Source: Deltaproteobacteria bacterium UBA2385 (GTDB lineage: Bacteria; Myxococcota_A; UBA796; UBA2385). Taken from it: DNA of 9,460 nt. The stretch's first letter is position 1, and the number at the start of each line of letters is the position of its first letter. The stretch covers positions 14,453-23,912 of the forward strand of contig DDSR01000276.1 in the NCBI GenBank assembly GCA_002343455.1, written 5' to 3'. Under the pieces are notes generated by a model, which ran no database searches, was not told where the DNA came from, and worked only from the letters and a program-made list of their open reading frames with translations. Made by a program: the position numbers and the translations under genes. Shown in pieces: positions 1 to 6,601 of the stretch.

Positions 1-1346
1 CCCGCCACCAACCGGTCCGCTCGCTTCGCGCGGGACTGCTGGGCGGACCACGCAGGATCGCCGTGTTCAACAGCGCCAGCGTGGTCCCCGAGGACGACCC
101 GCTGCGCTCGGGCTTCTTGACCCACATCGTGCTGAGCGGCCTCCAGGGAGCCGCCGACGACGACCGGGACGGCCGCGTCCGCTACGAGGAGCTGGCAGGC
201 TTCTTCGAGCTCAACAGCTCCATCTCGGGCGAGCTGGCGGGTCGCACGGCCGCCCCCCGCGGCAACCGACGCCGGGTGCTCTTCGACCACCATATGGCGC
301 TGGGCGGCAGCCAGGTGCTCACCATCGATCGTGGCCTTGGCGGGCGGTTCCTCGTGGCCGAGGACGAGGGCGCGCTGGCAGAGGTCAACGTCACCAACGC
401 CATCTGGGGAAAGTCCTCACGCGTCGACCTGCACCTGCCGGTCGAGGATGGTCGGCCCGAGGTCGATCTGTACTTTCTACCGATCCGAGATCTGCCCCGC
501 GACGAGCGACTTGCGCTGTGGGAGGACGACTACCACCTGCTACGAAAGCCCACCTGGATCCGGCGCTTCGAAGGCGAGACGTCCGCCGACGATGTCCCGC
601 TGGCGCGCTACCTTGAGGACTCTCAGAAGGAGCGCCGGGGTTTTTCGCATCAAGCGGAGCGGATGGGTCTGATGGGCCTGGGCAACCGGGCCTCCCTCAC
701 TCTCAGCAGTGGCTATGTGCGCACCCAAGCCTACGGTCGTATGGTCGACCGTCTACAAGAATCCGACATTCCAGCCTCCCACCAGCAGCTCATCGAGGAC
801 CTCGCCGAAGCCGAGGCCAGCTCGTGGAACCTCGCCCAGGTAGGCCTGCTGGGGCGTGTCCACTTTCTCGGCTGCCTGCTGGCCGAGGGGCGCGGTGAGG
901 TGTGGGGCTCCCCTCAGGCCAAGGTGATGGGCAGCCAGAGTTCTCTGTTCATGTCTAGACTCGCCGGAGGAGCGGGCGTGGCCAGCTACCTCGGCACGCG
1001 GGCCTTGGCGGGGTCCGCCAGCGGGGGGCTCGGGCTGATGAACGTCTGGGCGGCCGGTCTGGGCGATGAGGGTCCCGCGCTGGCCGATGGTACAGACGCC
1101 CTCCCCGTCTTCGATTCGTTTCACCCTGGCTGGTACTTGGCCGCAGGGGCGAAGCTGGCCCTGCCGCGTGTGCCCGCGCTCGACCTCGAGGTGGCTTGGC
1201 TGGACGATCGGGTCGGCTACCGTCGAACCAGCGTGGGGCCAAACGAGCTGGGGCTCAATGGCGTCCTTGGCAGCGAGTCCCGCGCCGACCGCTTTTCGGG
1301 CCTGCGCGTCACCCTGGGCATGACCCTGGGGGTCTTTCCTCGATGA
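1..1346 (+). CDS. Caspase-like (peptidase C14 family) protein, C-terminal part; 5' end outside the window
   Basis: The frame is open from base 3 with no stop before TGA 1344-1346, giving 447 visible residues. The first ~60 residues resemble the last strand and helix of bacterial caspase-like domains: a strand RIAVFNSAS, then SGFLTHIVLSGLQGAAD (compare the family pattern G-x-F-T-x-x-L-x-x-G-L-x-G-A-A-D), then an EF-loop-like DDDRDGRVRYEE (156-191). A beta-rich segment follows (about 280-480, with GGRFLVAEDEGAL). After a charged helical stretch comes a Gly-rich C-terminus of short alternating strands (about 690-1340, ending RVTLGMTLGVF) that could be a small outer-membrane barrel. A GTG at 63 with AGGA at 54-57 could be called as a start, but it would cut into the caspase strand, so I treat the gene as partial. 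The catalytic His and Cys would lie upstream and cannot be checked; it could be an inactive homologue. It overlaps the next gene by 4 bases. The caspase assignment is moderate; the barrel is inference. Confidence 0.72.
   Translation, partial: RHQPVRSLRAGLLGGPRRIAVFNSASVVPEDDPLRSGFLTHIVLSGLQGAADDDRDGRVRYEELAGFFELNSSISGELAGRTAAPRGNRRRVLFDHHMALGGSQVLTIDRGLGGRFLVAEDEGALAEVNVTNAIWGKSSRVDLHLPVEDGRPEVDLYFLPIRDLPRDERLALWEDDYHLLRKPTWIRRFEGETSADDVPLARYLEDSQKERRGFSHQAERMGLMGLGNRASLTLSSGYVRTQAYGRMVDRLQESDIPASHQQLIEDLAEAEASSWNLAQVGLLGRVHFLGCLLAEGRGEVWGSPQAKVMGSQSSLFMSRLAGGAGVASYLGTRALAGSASGGLGLMNVWAAGLGDEGPALADGTDALPVFDSFHPGWYLAAGAKLALPRVPALDLEVAWLDDRVGYRRTSVGPNELGLNGVLGSESRADRFSGLRVTLGMTLGVFPR
1343..1346 (+). 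promoter_or_regulatory. ATGA stop-start overlap, translational coupling
   Basis: TGA 1344-1346 ends the caspase-like gene and ATG 1343-1345 starts the next. The four-base overlap suggests that ribosomes terminating on the first gene re-initiate on the second; the only Shine-Dalgarno-like sequence (GGGGG, 1328-1332) is rather far from the start, which fits coupling. Confidence 0.7.
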
Positions 1347-2833
1347 TCATGCTCCTCCTTGCTTCACGCCTCTGCTTCGCAGCCACCGTAGAGGCCAGCC
1401 CGCGGGTGATCCAGAGCGAGACGGGGGGGGACGTCGGCCTGACGGGGCGAGGCTTGGGCTCCGGGACGCGGGTCGTGATGATCCGTCATGGCCAAGGCGA
1501 ACCGAGCGAGGTGTCGCAGCTCGCCACCGTCGACACCGAGGGCACCCTGCACTTCTTCATTCCGGCCTGGCAGGTGCCGGGACGGTACGAGGTGCGGGTC
1601 GAACCGCCGGGAGAGGCTTCGCGCTGTATCGCTGGCGGAATCGAGATCGTCGCGGAGCCCTGCGTACTGCGGCCGGCGGCGATCGAGGGCGAGGCGGGCC
1701 TCCTCTCGGCCGACGCGCTGGAGGCCCTCCGCGAGGGGACGCGTTGCCTGACGGCGAACGGAGCCGAGAGTGTGGTGGCCTTTGGCCTCGCTGCGCCGGG
1801 GGAGGGGCTGGGCCTGCTGCGCGAGGCCCGCGCCGACGGGCGCAGCCTGAGCCTGGGGTATCGCCCGGATCTGGCCGTGGAGCGAGCCGCGGTGGGCGCC
1901 GAGCAGGTCGCCTCGATGCTCCTGCCGGGCACCTCCGTTCATGCCGTAGGGCTGGCTCGTCCTCTCCCGCCGCGCGAAGCCCACCAGTCCGAGGCGTGGA
2001 CGAGCGGATCTCGGGTCGATCTCATGGGGGCATGGACCGTGGGTCTGGGTCCGTCCGGCTGCCCGGTCAGCGTTGGATCTCCCGATGACGCCGCGCTGGC
2101 CTGTCTCGTGGACACGCCGCTGCGCGCCGTCGTGGTGGCAGCCCCCGATCGGGTACGACGCCTGGAGGAGGCCGGGCGGGGCGAGGCCGAGGAGGATGAG
2201 CTGGCGGGTGTGCTGAGCCGACTCCAGGAGGCGGGCATCCCGGTGGTGATCGGGGCCCGGCCGGCGGGCTCGCAGGGAGTATTGGTCATCCCGGTGGCCA
2301 TCGACACGCTGGGTCCCCCGCGGCACTTCCCGGTGGAGGGGTGTGTCGGAAGCGCCCCCCAGGCCCGGCGCCCGAGCTATGGCCGTGGTGATGAGCCGGG
2401 TTGGGCCTGGACCGTGGCGGCCGGCTCGGGTCTGTCTACCGATGCCGGAGCCGATGGCACCCTGGGCGGTGTGGCCGGAGGCCTGGTGCGGCTCGGGGTG
2501 GCCGGAGGCCCCTTCGTCGGCGCCGAGGTCGACGCCTCCTTGAACGGAGCACAGCCCCTGGGGGTGGCCCCCTCCATCGGAGTCGAGCTCGCCCTCCTCC
2601 GTGAGGCGGTGCCGGCTGCGGCCTGGCTCTCGGGCCGCGGGATCGTCTCCGGCGCCCCGTCGCTCGGTCTGGGTGCCGACCTCCCGGTCTTCGCCGGCTT
2701 TGCCCGCCGCTTGGTGCTGGCCATCGGTCCCCGGGCGGTGGTGGGGCTCGGCGCCGACAGCGCCTGGTCGTTGGGCTTCGGTGCGCGCCTTGGTTGGCGC
2801 CAGGATCATCCCTGGGGGCGCCGTGATCCATAG
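1343..2833 (+). CDS. Exported protein, IPT/TIG-like N-terminal domain and Gly-rich strand-like C-terminus; function unknown
   Basis: Encodes 496 residues. The frame is open further upstream (from 1196), but ATG 1343 is chosen because it begins a clear signal peptide, MIMLLLASRLCFAATVEA, and forms an ATGA overlap with the preceding stop; ATG 1349 is a second option. A weak GGGGG (1328-1332) lies upstream. Residues ~19-104 form a beta domain with the IPT/TIG-like pattern VGLTGRGLGSGTRV, then a strand ending GRYEVRV. Residues ~140-335 look alpha/beta, with strands RAVVVAAP, PVVIGAR and VLVIPVAI around a charged helix; I do not recognise this fold. Six cysteines follow the signal (95, 107, 135, 240, 254, 334), suggesting disulfides in an oxidising compartment. 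Residues ~353-485 are Gly-rich alternating strands (ending WSLGFGARLGW) like a small outer-membrane barrel. No lipobox is present. It sits directly after the caspase-like gene, whose C-terminus looks similar in style. Confidence 0.82.
   Translation: MIMLLLASRLCFAATVEASPRVIQSETGGDVGLTGRGLGSGTRVVMIRHGQGEPSEVSQLATVDTEGTLHFFIPAWQVPGRYEVRVEPPGEASRCIAGGIEIVAEPCVLRPAAIEGEAGLLSADALEALREGTRCLTANGAESVVAFGLAAPGEGLGLLREARADGRSLSLGYRPDLAVERAAVGAEQVASMLLPGTSVHAVGLARPLPPREAHQSEAWTSGSRVDLMGAWTVGLGPSGCPVSVGSPDDAALACLVDTPLRAVVVAAPDRVRRLEEAGRGEAEEDELAGVLSRLQEAGIPVVIGARPAGSQGVLVIPVAIDTLGPPRHFPVEGCVGSAPQARRPSYGRGDEPGWAWTVAAGSGLSTDAGADGTLGGVAGGLVRLGVAGGPFVGAEVDASLNGAQPLGVAPSIGVELALLREAVPAAAWLSGRGIVSGAPSLGLGADLPVFAGFARRLVLAIGPRAVVGLGADSAWSLGFGARLGWRQDHPWGRRDP
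2823..2833 (+). promoter_or_regulatory. 11-base gene overlap with start of the small exported gene
   Basis: GTG 2823-2825 starts the small gene and TAG 2831-2833 ends the one before it in another frame. GGGGG at 2814-2818 sits four bases upstream of the GTG and is the likely ribosome-binding site. If ATG 2841 were the true start the genes would instead be separated by 7 bases. Confidence 0.55.
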
Positions 2834-3353
2834 TCTGTTCATGGTGCTCCTGTCGGTCGGCCCCGCAGGTGCGAAGGGGGAGCCCGTCGTCGTCGACCCC
2901 CGGGACCTTCGTGTGCTCGTCTCCAGGTCGGAATGGACATTCTACGCCGTCCCCTTGAGCGTGGATCTGCCTCGGGGCCCGGTGTTGCTGACCTCAATCT
3001 GCGGGGATCCGCTGGCCGGCGGAACCACCTCTGCCGCGCTGGCGGCCTGGAGGGTCGATCCGGACGAGGCCATTGGGGCCCTCTTTGCCCAGATGGACGC
3101 CGCGATTGCTCCGTGCCTGGAGCCGGCCCTCCTCCGTCTTTATCGGGTCTGCCCGGGGATCCGACCCGACCCGCGAACCGTCGCTGCCGAGGCCGCCGCG
3201 GTGGAAGACCTGATGGAGCGTCATACGGCCGCGGACGTGGCCCGTGCCACCCTGACGACTTCGCTCGGCGGTGGCTGCGGGACGGGCGTAGAAGACACGA
3301 TCGGCGCTGCCCTGATTCGGGGCCTCGGCAGCCCTCCCGCGGCGGCCCCGTGA
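2823..3353 (+). CDS. Small exported protein with four cysteines; no family recognised
   Basis: Encodes 176 residues from GTG 2823; the frame stays open upstream but only as a shadow of the preceding gene. The start is chosen because it opens a signal peptide (MIHSLFMVLLSVGPAGA, likely cleavage before KGE) and has GGGGG at 2814-2818 upstream; ATG 2841 is the alternative and would leave a much shorter hydrophobic stretch. The mature part has a beta-like first half (VVVDPRDLRVLVS, WTFYAVPLSVDLP, GPVLLTSIC) and a helical second half (residues ~66-145). Cysteines at 60, 98, 110 and 152 could make two disulfides. The protein ends in a Pro/Ala tail, SPPAAAP. It overlaps the previous gene by 11 bases and the next by 4, so it is embedded in the operon and probably acts in the periplasm with its neighbours. 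High third-position GC supports coding. I know of no homologue and assign no function. Confidence 0.78.
   Translation: MIHSLFMVLLSVGPAGAKGEPVVVDPRDLRVLVSRSEWTFYAVPLSVDLPRGPVLLTSICGDPLAGGTTSAALAAWRVDPDEAIGALFAQMDAAIAPCLEPALLRLYRVCPGIRPDPRTVAAEAAAVEDLMERHTAADVARATLTTSLGGGCGTGVEDTIGAALIRGLGSPPAAAP
3350..3353 (+). promoter_or_regulatory. GTGA stop-start overlap, translational coupling
   Basis: GTG 3350-3352 starts the repeat-protein gene and TGA 3351-3353 ends the small exported gene. No purine-rich Shine-Dalgarno is visible just upstream (the region reads as GC-rich CGGCGGCCCC), so translation of this long gene probably depends on coupling. Confidence 0.65.
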
Positions 3354-6300
3354 TCCTGGCCCTCGCCCTGCTGGCCTCGGCCCCAACCTGGGCAGAGGTG
3401 CCGGCGCCCGGAGCGGCTGCGACACGGGCGGGCGAGGAGAGTCCGGTCGACCGACGGCTGCGTGCTATCGCCGCCCTCGAGCACGTGGTTGTGGAGCATA
3501 TGGAAGGTGGACATCTGGGCACCGCCGCCGCGCCCGAGCTGATGGACACCATCGTCCGTCTGATCGATAGCTATCTTGGCCACGCCGAACATCTGATCGC
3601 CACCGAGCAAGAGCGATACCAGGGTGTCTATGACACCTGCGACAAGACCAAGGGCTGCGACATCGACGAGCTGCGGACCGACAATCGGGCGGCCTACCCC
3701 TGGGTGCGCCGCGGTATCGATCTGTCTCGTTTCTTTATCGCCACCTTCCCGAAGCAGGCCGATGTTCCGGCCGTGCGCAGCGACATCGCCAAGCTCATCG
3801 TCCTGGAGAGCGCGCTCCTGGCTGAAGACGGCCGGGTTGAAGAGGCCTGGCTACGTCGAGCCGAAGGAATGGCCGAACATCACGCCGTCATTGTGCACTT
3901 TCCCGAGTCCCTCGAGGCCGCGGTCGCCGCCACCGAGCTTGGGCTGTGGCATTGGGACCCCAAGGACGAGGCATCCGGTGCGGAGTGGTGGCCGGGGCCC
4001 GAAGATCTGGTGACCGCTCGCCGCTTTCTCGTTCGGGCTTCCGCCACTGAGCTCGAACCGCGCACCGCAGAGGTCGTGCTGGCCGCTCGCCTTGAGACCG
4101 GGCGGCTCTTTCGGCGGATGGACGAACCCGAGCGCTGCGTCGACCTGCTGGTCAGCACCTGGGACGAGGTCGCCGGCAACCCCGCGGTCGGGACCGCCAT
4201 CACCGACCTCAGCCGCGGCGGTGTTCCGCTCGAAGACCAGGTGGCCGAGCTGGTTCTATGCTGGGGCGATCGTGAGGCCGTCGACGAGGCCTGGGCCTGG
4301 CTGTCGGCTCGGCCAGACCCTGTCTTCGCCCGGGGCATGAAGGTGCGCTTCGCCGCCCATCTGGCCGAGAACGTACGCAGCCCGCGGGCAGTGGATGCGT
4401 ACCGGCGCCTCGTCGCGGAGTCGCCCGAGTCCCCCGACGCGGCCCATCTGCACGCCACCCTGCTCGATCTGTTCATCGACGCCAGCGCCTTCGAAGACGC
4501 GGTTGCCGAGCTGCCCGCATTACATTCCCGGGTGGCGGCGGGCAGCAGTTGGGCCCTCGCGCAGGGCGCCACCCAAGTCGAACCGCTGGATCCTTCCTCG
4601 GAGACCGTGGCGGTGGCCGGCCGGGCCGAGGCTGAGCGCGTCAGCCGGCGGCTGGTGGGCAGGCTGGGGGAGTGGCTGTCCGACCCTCAACAGCGGGAGC
4701 GGGCGCGCCTCGTCGGTCTGCGACTGGACGCCGCCCTCGCATACCTCGCTGCCTTTCCCGACACACCCGAGGCCCAGACCATCCGCTACGAAGCGGGCGA
4801 TAATTTTTGGGAGCGTGAACAGTGGCCTCAGGCCTGGGCGCTCTATCAGCAGGCCGGGGAGGCCCTGCTCGCCGCGGGTGAGGGGGAGAAGGGCGCGAAG
4901 GCGCTGGGAGACGCCTTCCTGGCCGCCGAAGCCTGGGTGCGGTCGGAGAAGGGTGAGGGAGCGCGACCCCCCGGTTTCCCCAGCGCCGCTGAGCAGGCCT
5001 TGATCGACTCGGCGGACGTTGGGGCCCGCCTGCTCCCCGGGGCCAAGGAGAGTGCTCCCCGGCTGCTGGCCGCCGCGCTCGTCCTCTTCGACCGTGAGCA
5101 GTGGGCGGAGGCGCGCCAGCGCCTGCAACGCGTCCTGGACATCGGTCCCGCCGAGGATGTCCGCCGCCAGGCCTTCGTCCATCTGGTCGACACCTGGACC
5201 CGGCAGGAAGACTGGGATGGTGCCTTGGAGGCCGTGACCCGGCTGCGGGCCCATCCCGAGGCGCGGGGCAAGGCCATCGTCACCCTGCTGGGCGAGGTCG
5301 AGCGCGACGCCCGGATCGAGCGGATCCCGGCGGGAGTTCGGGCTGGCCGGATCGCTGCCCTCGACGGAGCCGAACAGGCTCGTTCGCTGTCCGACGAGTC
5401 CACGTTTTCGAGCGAGCAGCGCCTTGGACTGTTGCTGATCTCGGCCGAGCTCTTCGTCCTGGGTCAGCGCCATGACCGCGCTGCCGAGGCCCGGCGCACC
5501 TACGTCGACCGAGCCAGACCCGGGGTAGACGACGGCGAGACCCTCCGTCAGCTCGATATGCTCTTCGTTCACCACGAGAGCCAGCTCGAGGTGGAGCAAG
5601 CCGCTCTGGTCAGCGAGGAGCGGGCCCGTCGGTTCCCCGCGGAGGAGAAGACAGCGCTTGCGCTGCTGGACGCGGCGCGAATGTGGGACGTGGCGGGCAA
5701 GCCTGATCGGGCCGTCCGCAACCTTCGGGCGGTCCTGGCCCTTCCGACAAAGTCGCGCACCGCCGAAGAAGCCTGGGTCGCCGCCACCTCGCTCCGCGCC
5801 AAGGGGCCGGGGAGCGAGGTGGAGTGGGGCCAACTCCTGCAGGACGCCGGGGCACGTGAGCTCCCCCTGCAGCTCCTGGCGCATGTAGCCAAGGCCGACG
5901 CCATGGCCGCTCGCGGGGCTGACCCGGCCCCCATTCGTCAGGCTGGCCTCGTTCTGTTCGACGGTGCCGCACCCGGCCTCGACCAGCAAGCGCCGCTTGA
6001 CTTGGCCCGCATTGCCGATCTCGCCTCGGAGCTGCGGTACCGCGAGATGGAGGCGGCGTTTGCGCGCTTCCTCGGGGTGATCATGCGTGCGCAGATCAAC
6101 CCACACGCCCCCCGAGAGGACTTTGATGCTCAGGTCAAGGTTGCCCTGGCCCTGAAGGCAGCCCCCCTTGGGGAGGTCAAGGCCGCACACAGTGCGCTCC
6201 TGTCCCTCGCGGTGCCTGTCTGGGTAGCACGAGCCCATGCCCTCCTCGGAGATGCTCACCAGCAGCTCAGCGTGGACCTGACGCGCCTCCCGCGCCCCGA

Positions 6301-6601
6301 CTACCTGGAGGGAGAGCAGGTGCAGTTCTACATTTGGGGCCTGGCCGATCAAGCCTTCCAGCAGCGCATCCTCGCCGTCGACGCCTATCGGGCGGCCCTG
6401 GCCGTCGCCGAAGAAGCGGGGACGCTGGACCTGTGGGCCTGGTCGGACCGGACCGACCATGCCCGACGTCAGCTCCAGGCGCTGGCCGACCTGCATCCCG
6501 ACGCCTTCGATGCGGGTCCTCAGCTTCCTGCCGAAGACTTGCTCCCAGCTCAGTACCTCTCTCGCGAGGGCTCCGGCCCGGACCTCACGGAAGTAAAGTG
6601 A
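3350..6601 (+). CDS. Large exported alpha-helical (TPR-like) repeat protein
   Basis: Encodes 1083 residues from GTG 3350. The frame is open back to 2933, but that part is a shadow of the small upstream gene. GTG 3350 overlaps the previous TGA as GTGA and starts a signal peptide, MILALALLASAPTWAEV. Nearly all the rest is predicted amphipathic helix arranged as antiparallel pairs, TPR/SEL1-like by eye: for example residues ~240-275, 335-395, 475-530, 570-635 and 765-815 (AARMWDVAGKPDRAVRNL). Such repeats are protein-binding scaffolds, here probably periplasmic. The C-terminus (~985-1050) has a helix pair, AFQQRILAVDAYRAALAVA then LDLWAWSDRTDHARRQLQAL. This recalls the conserved end of long TPR proteins of myxobacterial envelope and gliding-motility clusters, a resemblance from memory that needs a profile search. 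A loop CDKTKGC (97-103) could be a disulfide or metal site. No enzymatic domain is visible. Repeat type is less certain than the helical-scaffold reading. Confidence 0.83.
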   Translation: MILALALLASAPTWAEVPAPGAAATRAGEESPVDRRLRAIAALEHVVVEHMEGGHLGTAAAPELMDTIVRLIDSYLGHAEHLIATEQERYQGVYDTCDKTKGCDIDELRTDNRAAYPWVRRGIDLSRFFIATFPKQADVPAVRSDIAKLIVLESALLAEDGRVEEAWLRRAEGMAEHHAVIVHFPESLEAAVAATELGLWHWDPKDEASGAEWWPGPEDLVTARRFLVRASATELEPRTAEVVLAARLETGRLFRRMDEPERCVDLLVSTWDEVAGNPAVGTAITDLSRGGVPLEDQVAELVLCWGDREAVDEAWAWLSARPDPVFARGMKVRFAAHLAENVRSPRAVDAYRRLVAESPESPDAAHLHATLLDLFIDASAFEDAVAELPALHSRVAAGSSWALAQGATQVEPLDPSSETVAVAGRAEAERVSRRLVGRLGEWLSDPQQRERARLVGLRLDAALAYLAAFPDTPEAQTIRYEAGDNFWEREQWPQAWALYQQAGEALLAAGEGEKGAKALGDAFLAAEAWVRSEKGEGARPPGFPSAAEQALIDSADVGARLLPGAKESAPRLLAAALVLFDREQWAEARQRLQRVLDIGPAEDVRRQAFVHLVDTWTRQEDWDGALEAVTRLRAHPEARGKAIVTLLGEVERDARIERIPAGVRAGRIAALDGAEQARSLSDESTFSSEQRLGLLLISAELFVLGQRHDRAAEARRTYVDRARPGVDDGETLRQLDMLFVHHESQLEVEQAALVSEERARRFPAEEKTALALLDAARMWDVAGKPDRAVRNLRAVLALPTKSRTAEEAWVAATSLRAKGPGSEVEWGQLLQDAGARELPLQLLAHVAKADAMAARGADPAPIRQAGLVLFDGAAPGLDQQAPLDLARIADLASELRYREMEAAFARFLGVIMRAQINPHAPREDFDAQVKVALALKAAPLGEVKAAHSALLSLAVPVWVARAHALLGDAHQQLSVDLTRLPRPDYLEGEQVQFYIWGLADQAFQQRILAVDAYRAALAVAEEAGTLDLWAWSDRTDHARRQLQALADLHPDAFDAGPQLPAEDLLPAQYLSREGSGPDLTEVK
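6589..6601 (+). promoter_or_regulatory. Ribosome-binding site and GTGA overlap deciding the lipoprotein start
   Basis: GGAAG (6589-6593) is followed after four bases by GTG 6598-6600, whose last bases form the TGA 6599-6601 that ends the repeat-protein gene. It is the clearest Shine-Dalgarno in the window and, with the lipobox that follows, fixes the start. Confidence 0.78.

Noticed and set aside
63..65. GTG 63 as the true start of the first gene
   Set aside because: It has AGGA nearby, but the residue pattern before it (RRIA leading into VFNSAS) continues a caspase-type strand and the frame is open to the window edge, so a start further upstream is more likely.
1196..1342. Upstream extension of the second protein to a start at 1196
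   Set aside because: The added residues are Arg/Pro-rich, read out of frame across the end of the caspase-like gene and would place the signal peptide internally.
1364..2842. Minus-strand open frame of 492 codons
   Set aside because: Antisense to the second gene, with a His/Arg/Pro/Gly-rich product of no recognisable fold; the + frame has a signal peptide, strands and coupled starts.
2933..3349. Upstream extension of the helical repeat protein to an ATG at 2933
   Set aside because: The extension is Arg/Gly/Pro-rich, overlaps almost all of the small exported gene and would bury a good signal peptide that begins at GTG 3350.
4520..6496. Minus-strand open frame of 658 codons
   Set aside because: It lies wholly antisense to the helical repeat protein, has low-complexity Gly/Gln/Arg/Leu-rich sequence without domains or a signal, and is what high third-position GC produces opposite a real gene.
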